Assembly: GCF_011420305.2 (NCBI RefSeq)
Contig: NZ_CP061769.1
Span: 2,405,001 to 2,469,000 of the forward strand
Source: Nocardioides ochotonae
GTDB lineage: Bacteria > Actinomycetota > Actinomycetes > Propionibacteriales > Nocardioidaceae
Length of the DNA stretch: 64,000 nucleotides
Reading direction: 5' to 3'
The stretch's first letter is position 1. Every line of letters starts with the position of its first letter. Position numbers and translations under genes: made by a program. The notes under the pieces were generated by a model. It saw nothing but the letters and a program-made list of their open reading frames with translations, did no database searches and was not told where the DNA came from. Shown in pieces: positions 1-7,978 of the stretch.

Positions 1-676
1 CGCTCGCGGCGAAGGCCACCATCTTCTTCCACGGGTAGCCCGAGGTGCCGGCGAAGCGCGAGTCGCGGTCGAACAGCAGCGCCTCCTGGCGGAACCCGAC
101 GTGCGCCACGATCCCGCGCAGGAAGCGCTCGTGCTCGCGGTAGCGGTTCACCTCCGCCACCACGCGGCGGTCCATCAGCCGGAAGTCGCCGGTGTTGCGC
201 GGGATGTCGATCGAGGCCAGCCGGGCCAGCAGCCAGTAGAAGAGGTACGCCGTGAGCCGCTTGAAGCGGGTGTCCTTGCGGGTGCGGCGCTGGGCGTAGA
301 CGACATCGACGCCGCGCTCCCAGACCTCGATCATCTCCAGGCTCACCCGGGGCGGGTCCTGGAGGTCGGTGTCCATCACGATCACGGCGTCGGCGTCCTC
401 GGCCTGGTCCAGCCCGGCCGTCACCGCGATCTGGTGGCCGAAGTTGCGGGAGAACCCCAGGACGCTCACTCGCGGATCGCGCTCACGCAGCTCGAGCAGC
501 CGCTCGAGCGAGGCGTCGCGACTGCCGTCGTCGACGTAGAGGAACTCGAAATCGAGGTCGGGCCGGGCGTCCGTCGCCTCGATCAGCGCGGTGTGGAACG
601 CACCGATGTTGGCCTCCTCGTTGAAGACCGGCAGGACGTAGGTCACCGCTGGACGGGTGTGCGAGGTGGGGCCCAT
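1..676 (-). CDS. Glycosyltransferase family 2, DPM1/GtrB-like (C-terminus cut by window edge)
   Basis: Reading the minus strand from the ATG at 676 gives an open frame of 225 codons to the window edge. The N-terminus has the GT-A signature: VTYVLPVFNEEANIG, then LYVDDGSRDASLE, and the metal-binding VIVMDTDLQDPP about 105 residues in. GFSRNFGHQIAVTAGLDQA is typical of polyprenyl-phosphate sugar transferases (DPM1, GtrB, ArnC types), which move a sugar from a nucleotide donor to a lipid carrier at the membrane. The C-terminal membrane segments expected in this group would lie outside the window. A TAGACT hexamer at 685-690 is a likely -10. The neighbouring membrane genes at 707-2826 suggest a surface glycan role (inference). 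Confidence 0.9.
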   Translation of the reverse strand, partial: MGPTSHTRPAVTYVLPVFNEEANIGAFHTALIEATDARPDLDFEFLYVDDGSRDASLERLLELRERDPRVSVLGFSRNFGHQIAVTAGLDQAEDADAVIVMDTDLQDPPRVSLEMIEVWERGVDVVYAQRRTRKDTRFKRLTAYLFYWLLARLASIDIPRNTGDFRLMDRRVVAEVNRYREHERFLRGIVAHVGFRQEALLFDRDSRFAGTSGYPWKKMVAFAAS

Positions 677-684
677 GGTGCACG

Positions 685-690
685 AGTCTA
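685..690 (-). promoter_or_regulatory. -10 element (TAGACT) of the GT2 gene
   Basis: TAGACT on the minus strand ends 8 nt before the ATG at 676, predicting a transcript that starts at or next to the start codon. Confidence 0.5.
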
Positions 691-706
691 GGGAAGAAGA
701 GCCCTC

Positions 707-2254
707 TTATCCGGCAGACGCGAGGGCCATGATCCCTATCACCACCAGCACCGTGCCGCACGCGAGCAGCACCTGCACGCGAGTGAGCCACGTCCCGAGC
801 GCCCGATCCCGCTCCCCGACGGCGATCTCCGGCGTGTCGACGGGGGTACGGCGCAGCAGCAGCTGGCCCAGCAGGAGGGCCGCCGCCAGGCCCAGCACCG
901 GCGCCGCGGTGGTCCAGTACCGCGGGCCCGCGATGTGCACGAACGGTTGGGTCAGCAGCGCGCCGAGCGACAAGGTGAGCAGCACGCTCACGACCTGGTC
1001 CTCGCGCCAGCGGCGTACGACGCCCACCAGCAGGGCCGCCCCGATCGCGAACGCGCCCCACACCATGCCCCGCGTCACCACGTCGACGACGGCGTCGTGC
1101 GGACGGTCGGGGTCGGTGTCGGGTCGCAGGTAGCTGTAGAACCGCTCCGGGTGGCGCACGTAGGCGTCGAGGTTGTCGAGGACGTCGCTGGCATAGCTCG
1201 CCGCGGTGACGTCTCGACGCGCGTACGCCGACATCTGCTCGGCCACGTCCATCTCGGAGAGCCCGGTGGCGCGCGCGGTCTCCCGCGAGTAGCGCAGCGG
1301 GCTGAACCACGCCGTCGAGCCCGGGTCGCAGGGCCCGAAGCAGACCTGGCTGCGGTCGCCGAAGGTGTTGGCCAGGACCGTGGGGACCGAGGTCGTGGTC
1401 ATCACCGTGCCGCCCAGGCTGCTCGACGCGGCGAGCGACCACGGCACCAGGAGGCCCACGAAGGTCAGCGCCCCGAGGCCCGCGGAGACCACCGCGCGTC
1501 GTCGCTCGGCCCCGCGCAGCAGCGCGATCGCGGCCACGAGTGCCACGACGCCGAGGCCGGCGACCAGCAGCGCGGCGCTGGAGCGGAAGTAGACGACCGC
1601 GATCGCCACCAGGCCCAGCCGCGCCCCCTGGGCGAGCGTCGGCGCCTCACCACGACGCAGCACCCGGCTGAGCTCGACCAGCTCGACGATCAGCAGCACC
1701 ACCAGGATGCCGGCGAACAGGTCGCCCCAGGCAGCCATCGAGAACGCCGCCCACACCGGCACCAGGCCCGGCAGCACCAGCAGCGCACCGGCGTACACGA
1801 CCCCCAGGCTGCGGTACACCCGCAGCACGGTGGCGAGGAAGACCAGGCTGGTCACGATGCCGAGGTAGCCGCGCAGCACCGCGATGTCGGCGTCCGGGAC
1901 GACGAGGTAGAGGGGCGTCAGCAGCATCGCCATGCCGGGCATGAACCAGCCGCTGCTCACGACGTTGCGCTCCACCTCGGCCCAGTCGGGCCCGGTGAAG
2001 GTGACTGCGTCCCGCAGCATGTTGGACAGCGCCTTGCCGCCGTTGACGTACGACGACTCGTCGCCGACCAGCTGGCCCTGGGCGATCTGGAGGTACACGA
2101 CCAGCTTGATGGCCAGGTGTGCGAGGACCAGGGCGAGCAGGACCCGCTCCCCGCGCGACCGGGCCTGCCACCAGGTCCGCACTCGACTCTCGGGACTCAC
2201 AGGACGCTCAGGACTCACAGGGATCACGGGCCGCGCGGGGCTCTCGGCGCTCAC
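707..2254 (-). CDS. Multi-pass membrane protein, probable GT39/PMT-like glycosyltransferase
   Basis: A 515-aa protein with a cytoplasmic N-terminus carrying repeated V-S-P-E units, then about a dozen hydrophobic segments. After the first segment comes an acidic loop, GQLVGDESSYVNGGKALSN, like the Asp/Glu loop that polyprenyl-phosphate-dependent glycosyltransferases (GT-C fold) use to bind donor. The GTG start at 2254 overlaps the TGA of the upstream gene (GTGA), so the two are translationally coupled. With the GT2 enzyme next door a lipid-linked sugar pathway is plausible. The family call is inferred from topology and the acidic loop; an uncharacterised membrane protein remains possible. Confidence 0.7.
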   Translation of the reverse strand: MSAESPARPVIPVSPERPVSPESRVRTWWQARSRGERVLLALVLAHLAIKLVVYLQIAQGQLVGDESSYVNGGKALSNMLRDAVTFTGPDWAEVERNVVSSGWFMPGMAMLLTPLYLVVPDADIAVLRGYLGIVTSLVFLATVLRVYRSLGVVYAGALLVLPGLVPVWAAFSMAAWGDLFAGILVVLLIVELVELSRVLRRGEAPTLAQGARLGLVAIAVVYFRSSAALLVAGLGVVALVAAIALLRGAERRRAVVSAGLGALTFVGLLVPWSLAASSSLGGTVMTTTSVPTVLANTFGDRSQVCFGPCDPGSTAWFSPLRYSRETARATGLSEMDVAEQMSAYARRDVTAASYASDVLDNLDAYVRHPERFYSYLRPDTDPDRPHDAVVDVVTRGMVWGAFAIGAALLVGVVRRWREDQVVSVLLTLSLGALLTQPFVHIAGPRYWTTAAPVLGLAAALLLGQLLLRRTPVDTPEIAVGERDRALGTWLTRVQVLLACGTVLVVIGIMALASAG

Positions 2255-2826
2255 GGGGCCACCTCGAACCGCTTGGTGACGAAGCTGTTGTCGCAGTCCG
2301 GGTCGGCCGACGCGCGCTCGGTGGTCGGCAGGTCCAGCTCGACGACACCCCGGACGATCGGGTCGGGCGCGGGGTTGTCGAGCTCGGTGAGCCGGATCTC
2401 GACCCGACCGGCCTCGCTGGGCTCGCCGGCCACCGTCCGGCGCCCGACCAGGCCGTCGGAGGTGGTCTCGGTCGCGTAGCCCGCCACGGTGAGCGCCGCC
2501 TCGAGCCGGTCGCGCACCTCGGCGCGGTCGAGCAGCGACCAGTGCAGCACCAGGTGCCGGCGGGCCCGGTCGCCGGTGCCGATGTCGCCGTCGGTGCGCA
2601 CGACGTAGGGGAAGTCGAGCTCCAGGCCCTCCGGCAACGGGTAGCAGCCCACCTCCAGCGGGTCCGCCGCCAGCTCGGGGCGGTAGTTCCCGGTCGGCTC
2701 GGCCCGTCCCTGGGTCGCGCCCACGAGAGCGAGGACGACCAGTCCGGCGACGGCGAGGAGGACGGCGTGGGGCGCGCGCAGCGCCCGGGCCCGGGAGGAA
2801 GGGGCAGCATGATCGGCACGAGGCAT
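2251..2826 (-). CDS. Membrane-anchored hypothetical protein
   Basis: 191 aa. Residues 1-20 are basic, followed by one hydrophobic helix (VLLAVAGLVVLALVGATQG, about 22-40) and an extracytoplasmic domain of about 150 residues. The domain has two cysteines (in VGCYPLPEG and DPDCDNSF) that could form a disulfide. I do not recognise a family. It sits upstream of and is coupled to the GT39-like gene by a GTGA overlap, so it may be an accessory subunit (inference). A good -10, TAATAT, lies at 2836-2841, 9 nt before the ATG. Confidence 0.65.
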   Translation of the reverse strand: MPRADHAAPSSRARALRAPHAVLLAVAGLVVLALVGATQGRAEPTGNYRPELAADPLEVGCYPLPEGLELDFPYVVRTDGDIGTGDRARRHLVLHWSLLDRAEVRDRLEAALTVAGYATETTSDGLVGRRTVAGEPSEAGRVEIRLTELDNPAPDPIVRGVVELDLPTTERASADPDCDNSFVTKRFEVAP

Positions 2827-2835
2827 AACGGCCCG

Positions 2836-2841
2836 ATATTA
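2836..2841 (-). promoter_or_regulatory. -10 element (TAATAT) of the 2826-707 operon
   Basis: TAATAT on the minus strand, 9 nt before the ATG at 2826, is close to the consensus -10 and stands out from GC-rich surroundings. Confidence 0.5.
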
Positions 2842-2900
2842 GGCGCTCGGTGCCCCCGCCACGCGGAGGATGCCGAACTCGGGGCGGCGGATCCGCGGCC

Positions 2901-2918
2901 GTGTGCTGGGCAGCACAC
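2901..2918. promoter_or_regulatory. Inverted repeat, candidate operator of the PIG-L gene
   Basis: Two perfect 8-bp arms, GTGTGCTG and CAGCACAC, separated by GG. The repeat ends 23 bp before the PIG-L ATG, where a repressor would act. There is no T-run, and the nearest upstream gene points away, so a terminator is unlikely. Confidence 0.45.
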
Positions 2919-2941
2919 GGCGGCGCTGCCACAGTGGAGGC

Positions 2942-3700
2942 ATGACCCCCGACGTCACCACCCCGCCGGCCCCGCTGGCACCCGTCGCCGAGGACTGGGA
3001 CCGCGCGCTCTGCGTCGTCGCCCACCCCGACGACCTCGAGTTCGGCGCCGCGGCCGCCGTCGCGCGGTGGACCGGCCAGGGCAAGCAGGTCGTCTACGCC
3101 ATGGTGACCAGCGGCGAGGCCGGCATCGACGGGCTGCATCCCGAGCAGTGCCGCGGGCTGCGGGAGGCCGAGCAGGTCGAGTCGGCCCGCATCGTCGGGG
3201 TCGACGTCATGGACTTCCTCGGCCTGCCCGACGGCATCCTGGAGTACGGCGTGGCCCTGCGCCGCGCCATCGCGGCTGCGGTTCGCCACCACCGCCCGGA
3301 GATCGTCGTCACCAACAACTTCCGCGACACCTGGGGCGGGCGCAACCTCAACCAGGCCGACCACATCGCGGTGGGCCGCGCCACCCTCGACGCGGTGCGC
3401 GACGCCGGCAACCGCTGGGTGTTCCCCGAGCAGCTCACCGACGGCATGGAGCCCTGGGGCGGCGTCCGGGAGGTCTGGGCCGCCGGGTCCCCGCAGGCGG
3501 CCCACGCCGTCGACACCACCGCGACCTTCCAGGCCGGCGTCGCCTCGCTGGAGGCGCACGAGGCCTACATCGCCGGACTGGGCTGGGAGGACTGGGACGC
3601 CGGCGAGTTCCTCGAGGGCGCGTCCCGCGGCGCCGGGCAGCGCCTCGGCACGACCTTCGCGGCCGCCTTCGAGGTCTTCCCCATGGGCTGGGGCAGCTGA
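2942..3700 (+). CDS. PIG-L family zinc-dependent deacetylase
   Basis: 252 aa, the usual length for the PIG-L/LmbE family that removes N-acetyl groups from sugar-containing substrates (MshB and Mca act in mycothiol metabolism; others act on glycans or antibiotics). The zinc motif AHPDD is at residues 27-31 (VVAHPDDLEFG), and the third ligand region ADHIAVGRATLDAV is present in the middle of the protein. The ATG at 2942 has a GGAGG ribosome site 3-8 nt upstream, so I prefer it over in-frame starts further upstream. Its substrate cannot be told from sequence; mshB itself is only one option. A palindrome just upstream may control it. Confidence 0.88.
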   Translation: MTPDVTTPPAPLAPVAEDWDRALCVVAHPDDLEFGAAAAVARWTGQGKQVVYAMVTSGEAGIDGLHPEQCRGLREAEQVESARIVGVDVMDFLGLPDGILEYGVALRRAIAAAVRHHRPEIVVTNNFRDTWGGRNLNQADHIAVGRATLDAVRDAGNRWVFPEQLTDGMEPWGGVREVWAAGSPQAAHAVDTTATFQAGVASLEAHEAYIAGLGWEDWDAGEFLEGASRGAGQRLGTTFAAAFEVFPMGWGS

Positions 3701-3719
3701 GCGGACGCTCGGGCCGGGC

Positions 3720-3944
3720 TCAGTCCCGTGGTCTCACGTGCTCGGCACGCACCCATCCGTGGGCGAGCTCCCACGCGCGCACGCCGCCACCGGATGCCCA
3801 CACCACCAGCGCCTCCCAGTGGCCCTGGACGCGGCGCCACTCCAGGATCAGCCCGGGGCTGCGCTCCTGCCAGCGCCCGGTGCGGCAGACCCAGACGTGG
3901 CGGGGCACGTCGTGTCCCTGCAACCCTGTGACCTGATCTCGCAC
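3720..3944 (-). CDS. 74-aa protein of unknown function, predicted SOS-induced
   Basis: Frame from GTG 3944 to TGA 3720. The product is rich in Trp, Arg and His: VPRHVWVCRTGRWQERSPG in the first third and AWELAHGWVRAEHVRP near the end. No signal peptide or membrane segment is seen. I do not recognise a family. A TAATCT -10 sits exactly 6 nt before the GTG, and a LexA box (3955-3970) overlaps that -10 by 2 bp, so the gene should be transcribed as a leaderless mRNA repressed by LexA. The coding call is supported by this promoter arrangement and the folded-protein-like composition; the function is unknown. Confidence 0.7.
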   Translation of the reverse strand: MRDQVTGLQGHDVPRHVWVCRTGRWQERSPGLILEWRRVQGHWEALVVWASGGGVRAWELAHGWVRAEHVRPRD

Positions 3945-3950
3945 CCCCTC

Positions 3951-3956
3951 AGATTA
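3951..3956 (-). promoter_or_regulatory. -10 element (TAATCT) of the 74-aa gene
   Basis: TAATCT on the minus strand with 6 nt (GAGGGG) between it and the GTG at 3944. Its first two bases are the last two of the LexA box. Confidence 0.6.
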
Positions 3957-3970
3957 GAACATCTGTTCGA
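3955..3970 (-). promoter_or_regulatory. LexA (SOS) box
   Basis: Minus strand TCGAACAGATGTTCTA against the actinobacterial consensus TCGAAC-N4-GTTCGA, one mismatch per half at most. The first 14 bases are identical to the recA box at 21627-21642 in this window. It overlaps the -10 of the 74-aa gene. Confidence 0.8.
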
Positions 3971-4024
3971 GACGCGCCAGGGTGGGTCGGTGCCGAGCGG
4001 CACGACCCCGCTCAGTCCTCGGGG

Positions 4025-5125
4025 TCAGTCCTCGGGGTCGGCGGCGAGGTCCTCGTCGTGGGTGCCCGGTCGCGGTGCCCACGGCAGCTCCCGGGCGGCG
4101 CGGACCACGACCAGCCGGTCCCCGCGCGCGAGCAGCGAGACCACCGGGTCGAAGTAGCGGTAGACCTTCTCGTCGCGCACGACCGAGATCACCTGGTCGG
4201 GCAGCGACTGCGGTGGGCGCCCGACCTCGGACACCAGCAGCTCGCGCTCGGCGACCTCCAGGCCGTGGCCGTAGGTGAGCAGGTCCTCCATGACCGACCC
4301 GAGCGTCGGCGACAGCGAGGAGAGCCCCAGCAGGCGGCCGACGGCGTCGGAGGAGGTGATCACCGAGTTGGCGCCGGACTGCTTCATCAGCGGGGCGTTC
4401 TCCTGCTCGCGCACCGAGGCGACGATCCAGGCGTCCGGGTTGAGCTGGCGCACGGTGAGCGTGGCCAGCACGTTGGAGGCGTCGGAGTCGGTGGTGATGA
4501 TGATCTGGTCGGCCTCCCCCACTCCGGCACGCCGCAGCACGTTGCGCCGCGTGGCGTCGCCGGTGACGACCGCCAGCCCGTCGGCGTGGGCGTCCTGCAG
4601 GGCGGTGCCGCTGGGGTCCACGACGACCACCGCCTCGCGGTTCAGCCCGTTGCGGACCAGGGTGTCGACGGCGCTGCGGCCCTTGGTGCCGTATCCGACG
4701 ACCACGACGTGGTGACCCATGTGCTTCCTCCAACGAGCCACCCGGAACATCTCCCGGCCCTGCGAGGCGAGCACCTCGAGGGTGGTCCCGATGAGGAGGA
4801 CCAGGAAGGCGATACGGGCGGGGGTGATGACGAAGGCGTTGATCGTGCGGGCGGTCTCGCTCACGGGGGCGATGTCGCCGTAGCCCGTCGTGCTCAGTGT
4901 GACGGTGGTGTAGTAGATCGCGTCCAGCAGGTCGATCTGGCCGGTGGGGTCGTTGCCGTCGACGTAGCCGTCGCGGTCGAAGTACACCAGCATGACCGTG
5001 CCGACCAGGATCGCCAGCGCGGCCAGCAGCCGCCGGCCCAGCTCCCACCACGGCGAGCGCACGCGCTCGGGCAGGGACACGACGCCAACGCCCTCCTGGG
5101 CGGGGTCGGGAGGGGCGACGGGCAC
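4025..5125 (-). CDS. Potassium channel with TrkA-N (RCK) domain
   Basis: 366 aa. One membrane helix (about 33-48), a pore loop with the selectivity filter TTGYGD at 79-84, a second helix (about 97-117), then a cytosolic RCK/TrkA-N domain starting VVVVGYGTKGRSAVDTL (140-156), which has the nucleotide-binding glycine pattern. The C-terminal part resembles a TrkA-C domain. This is the two-helix MthK-like channel layout: K+ flows through a tetramer gated by ligand binding to RCK. The GTG start at 5125 lies 6 nt after a TAGATT -10, so the mRNA is probably leaderless. It is a single-gene unit. Confidence 0.92.
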   Translation of the reverse strand: MPVAPPDPAQEGVGVVSLPERVRSPWWELGRRLLAALAILVGTVMLVYFDRDGYVDGNDPTGQIDLLDAIYYTTVTLSTTGYGDIAPVSETARTINAFVITPARIAFLVLLIGTTLEVLASQGREMFRVARWRKHMGHHVVVVGYGTKGRSAVDTLVRNGLNREAVVVVDPSGTALQDAHADGLAVVTGDATRRNVLRRAGVGEADQIIITTDSDASNVLATLTVRQLNPDAWIVASVREQENAPLMKQSGANSVITSSDAVGRLLGLSSLSPTLGSVMEDLLTYGHGLEVAERELLVSEVGRPPQSLPDQVISVVRDEKVYRYFDPVVSLLARGDRLVVVRAARELPWAPRPGTHDEDLAADPED

Positions 5126-5131
5126 GTCCCG

Positions 5132-5137
5132 AATCTA
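5132..5137 (-). promoter_or_regulatory. -10 element (TAGATT) of the K+ channel gene
   Basis: TAGATT on the minus strand, 6 nt before the GTG at 5125; the spacing predicts a leaderless transcript. Confidence 0.55.
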
Positions 5138-5219
5138 GTCCCCTCCGGCCCGGATGGCGCCACTGCGGCCCCGCTCACCGGCGCGTCCCGGACCAGACCC
5201 CCGGGATCAGGCTTCCGGT

Positions 5220-6215
5220 TCAGACCTCCGGCGCCGGCGCCGGCGCCGCCGCGGGGCGCTCGCGCCCGCCCAGCTGTCGCAGCCGCTGCACCAGCTCGCG
5301 ACGGGCGCGCGAGGTGGAGGACTGCGCGAAGACCTGGTCGAAGGCGGCGTTGACGGCCGCGCCGATCAGCACCGCGATCGCCACCACGTAGAGCCAGAGC
5401 AGCACCGCGATCGGCGCGGCCAGCGGCCCGTAGACCGAGCGGGAGTCGGCCGCGGTCGCGGTGAGCACCCAGCGCAGCAGGTAGGAGCCGACCACCCAGG
5501 CGAACAGCGAGAACGTCGCGCCCGGGAGGTTGAATCGCCAGCTGGTCCGCACCGGCACCGACACGTGGTAGAGCGTGGCCAGGAAGCAGATGCAGACCAG
5601 CACCACCACCGGCCAGTAGAAGCCGAGCACGAAGTCGAAGCCCCCGGGCAGCCAGTCGCGCAGCAGCGCCGGGCCGAGGACCATCAGCGGGACCGCGACG
5701 ACGCCGGTCACCAGCGCCAGCACGTAGAGCACGAACGACAGGGCACGGGTGCGGACGATCCCGCGCGACCCGCCGAGCCCGTGCATGATCGTGATGGTGT
5801 CGACGAAGACGTTGAGCGCCCGCGACCCCGACCACAGCGCGAGCACGAAGCCCAGCGAGATGACGTCGAAGCGCCCGCCCTCGAGCACGTCGTCCATCGT
5901 CGGCACGATCACCCGCTCGACCGCACCGTCGGTGAGCAGCCGCGAGGACAGCTCGATCACCGCGTCGCGCACGTTCGCCACCTCGTCCGGGGAGAACCGC
6001 CCGGTGACGTAGCCGATCGCGCCGGCCATCGCGAAGATCAGCGGCGGCACCGAGAGCACCGCGAAGAACGCGCCCTCCGCGGCGAGCCCGGTGACCCGGT
6101 GCCGCAGGCACGAGCCCACGGTGCTGACCACCAGGCGCCACAGGGTGTGGCGAGCGCGCCTCAGCCGGTCCGCCGTCGCCGCCCCGGCCGCTGCGTGCCG
6201 GGAGTGCGAGGCCAT
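5220..6215 (-). CDS. YihY/BrkB family membrane protein
   Basis: 331 aa with six hydrophobic segments. It matches the YihY/virulence factor BrkB family in the GLAAEGAFFAVLSVPPLIFAMAG region near residues 38-60, the SRALNVFVDTI motif mid-protein, and a final GPLAAPIAVLLWLYVVAIAVLIGAAVNAA stretch. The family was once misnamed RNase BN; its actual function is unsettled (proposed transport). The ATG at 6215 follows TACGGT by 7 nt, within a promoter core shared with the divergent aidB-like gene. The C-terminus is rich in Ala-Pro. Confidence 0.88.
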   Translation of the reverse strand: MASHSRHAAAGAATADRLRRARHTLWRLVVSTVGSCLRHRVTGLAAEGAFFAVLSVPPLIFAMAGAIGYVTGRFSPDEVANVRDAVIELSSRLLTDGAVERVIVPTMDDVLEGGRFDVISLGFVLALWSGSRALNVFVDTITIMHGLGGSRGIVRTRALSFVLYVLALVTGVVAVPLMVLGPALLRDWLPGGFDFVLGFYWPVVVLVCICFLATLYHVSVPVRTSWRFNLPGATFSLFAWVVGSYLLRWVLTATAADSRSVYGPLAAPIAVLLWLYVVAIAVLIGAAVNAAFDQVFAQSSTSRARRELVQRLRQLGGRERPAAAPAPAPEV

Positions 6216-6220
6216 GGCAC

Positions 6221-6229
6221 TTACCGTAA
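6221..6229. promoter_or_regulatory. Bidirectional promoter core (TTACCGTAA)
   Basis: The 18-bp gap between the ATGs at 6215 (minus) and 6234 (plus) contains TTACCGTAA, a near-palindrome. Plus strand reads TACCGT (6222-6227), 6 nt before ATG 6234. Minus strand reads TACGGT (6228-6223), 7 nt before ATG 6215. Both fit the TANNNT -10 with leaderless spacing. Confidence 0.65.
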
Positions 6230-6233
6230 CCAC

Positions 6234-7901
6234 ATGGAGACCTCCCACCCGCGATCTGCGCTCCGCGTCGTCATCAACCAGGCGCCCCCGCTGGTGGGGC
6301 ACAACGTGGTCACCGCCGACCTCGCGCTGAGCGAGGCCGTCGTCCGCCACGCGGGCGACGCGGTGCTGGCCGACCTGGTGCCGCTCGGGGCGGACGCCGG
6401 CAGCGCGGAGGCCCGCGAGCACGGCCTTCTGGCCAACGAGCACCCGCCGCGGCTCACGGCGTACGACCGCTACGGCCACCGCGTCGACGAGGTCGCCTTC
6501 CACCCCTCCTGGCACTGGCTGATGGAGCGTGCGGTCGGCCACGGCCTCGGCGCCACGGCCTGGGAGCAGCAGGAGGACGGCGACGCCCACGCCCACGTAC
6601 GCCGCGCGGCCGGGTTCATGGCCTGGTCGCACACCGAGCCGGGCCACGGCTGCCCGGTCTCGATGACGTACGCCGCGGTGCCCGCGCTGCGCACCGACCC
6701 GGCGCTCGCCGCGGAGTGGTCCCCGCTGCTGGCCTCGCGGATCTACGACCCCGGCGTGCGCCGGCCCGAGGACAAGCTCGGCGCGCTGGCCGGGATGGGG
6801 ATGACCGAGAAGCAGGGCGGCTCCGACGTCCGCACCAACCGCACCGAGGCGCGGGCGACGGGCACCGAGGGCACCTACACGCTGCACGGCCACAAGTGGT
6901 TCACCTCGGCACCGATGAACGACGTCTTCCTCATGCTCGCCCAGGCGCCGGGCGGGCTGAGCTGCTTCGTCGTGCCGCGGGTGCTGCCCGACGGCACCCG
7001 CAACCAGCTCGACGTGGTGCGGCTCAAGGACAAGCTCGGCAACCGCTCCAACGCCTCCGCCGAGCTCGAGCTCGACGGCACCGTCGCGGTCCGGCTCGGC
7101 GAGGAGGGTCGCGGGGTCCGCACGATCATCGAGATGGTCGCCGCCACCCGCCTGGACTGCGTGCTCGGCTCCACCTCCCTCATGCGCCGCGCGGTCTCCG
7201 AGGCCGCCTGGCACGCCGCGCACCGCTCGGCCTTCGGCGCGCGACTGCTCGACCAGCCGCTGATGCGCAACGTCGTCGCCGACCTCGCCGTCGAGACCGA
7301 GGCGGCCACCGCGCTCGCCCTCCGACTCGCGGCGGCCGTCGACGACCTCGCCGACCCGCACGAGGCCGCGCTGCGCCGCATCGCGCTGCCGCTGGCGAAG
7401 TTCTGGGTCTGCAAGCGCACCCCCGCCGTGGTGGCCGAGGCGCTGGAGTGCCTGGGCGGCAACGGCTACGTCGAGGAGTCGGTGCTGCCGCTGCTGTTCC
7501 GCGAGTCCCCGCTCAACTCGGTGTGGGAGGGCTCGGGCAACGTCAACGCCCTCGACGTGCTGCGCGCCATCACCCGGGAGCCGGAGGCGCTGAACGCGTG
7601 GATCACCGAGGTCGGCCGCGCCCGCGGGGGCGACGCCCGCCTCGACCGGGCCGTCGACGACACCCTCGCCCTGCTCGGCTCGCTGATGGCCGACGCCGAG
7701 CGGCTCGAGGTCGGCGCGCGCCGACTGGCCGGCCGGATGGCCGCGGTGCTCCAGGGCTCGCTGCTGGTGCGCTTCGCCCCGCCCGAGGTCGCCGACGCGT
7801 TCTGCGCCTCCCGTCTCGGCACGTCGTACGACGGGACGTTCGGCGCGCTCGAGGGCGGCGACCTGCGCGCCCTGGTCGAGCGCGCGACGCCGCGCGTCTG
7901 A
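6234..7901 (+). CDS. AidB-like acyl-CoA dehydrogenase
   Basis: 555 aa, longer than ordinary acyl-CoA dehydrogenases (about 380-400) and matching the AidB subgroup. Diagnostic stretches are LGALAGMGMTEKQGGSDVRT (about 183-202), VRLKDKLGNRSNASAELEL, and LECLGGNGYVEESVLPLLFR near 405-425 followed by SVWEGSGN. FAD binds in the dehydrogenase core. E. coli AidB is part of the adaptive response to alkylation, binds DNA and has weak isovaleryl-CoA dehydrogenase activity. Here no ada or alkB neighbour is visible, so a metabolic or DNA-protective role is open. The start is set by the shared leaderless promoter. Confidence 0.9.
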   Translation: METSHPRSALRVVINQAPPLVGHNVVTADLALSEAVVRHAGDAVLADLVPLGADAGSAEAREHGLLANEHPPRLTAYDRYGHRVDEVAFHPSWHWLMERAVGHGLGATAWEQQEDGDAHAHVRRAAGFMAWSHTEPGHGCPVSMTYAAVPALRTDPALAAEWSPLLASRIYDPGVRRPEDKLGALAGMGMTEKQGGSDVRTNRTEARATGTEGTYTLHGHKWFTSAPMNDVFLMLAQAPGGLSCFVVPRVLPDGTRNQLDVVRLKDKLGNRSNASAELELDGTVAVRLGEEGRGVRTIIEMVAATRLDCVLGSTSLMRRAVSEAAWHAAHRSAFGARLLDQPLMRNVVADLAVETEAATALALRLAAAVDDLADPHEAALRRIALPLAKFWVCKRTPAVVAEALECLGGNGYVEESVLPLLFRESPLNSVWEGSGNVNALDVLRAITREPEALNAWITEVGRARGGDARLDRAVDDTLALLGSLMADAERLEVGARRLAGRMAAVLQGSLLVRFAPPEVADAFCASRLGTSYDGTFGALEGGDLRALVERATPRV

Positions 7902-7945
7902 GGCGGCCACCCGCCGTTTCCGGGCGGCGCGCGCGGGTAAGGGAC

Positions 7946-7961
7946 TGTGACGCAGCCCACA
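7946..7961. promoter_or_regulatory. CRP/GlxR-like site before the dicarboxylate operon
   Basis: TGTGA-N6-CCACA, one base off the symmetric TGTGA-N6-TCACA recognised by actinobacterial CRP/GlxR regulators. It lies 18 bp before the transporter GTG. The identity of the regulator is inference. Confidence 0.4.
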
Positions 7962-7978
7962 CCTGCCGGAGGTGCCCC

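Noticed and set aside
935..2479. Long plus-strand open frames opposite the membrane and hypothetical genes, and many like them across the window
   Set aside because: Very high GC keeps antisense and shifted frames open. These have His/Arg/Gly-rich low-information composition and no family motif, while the opposite frame holds a recognisable protein.
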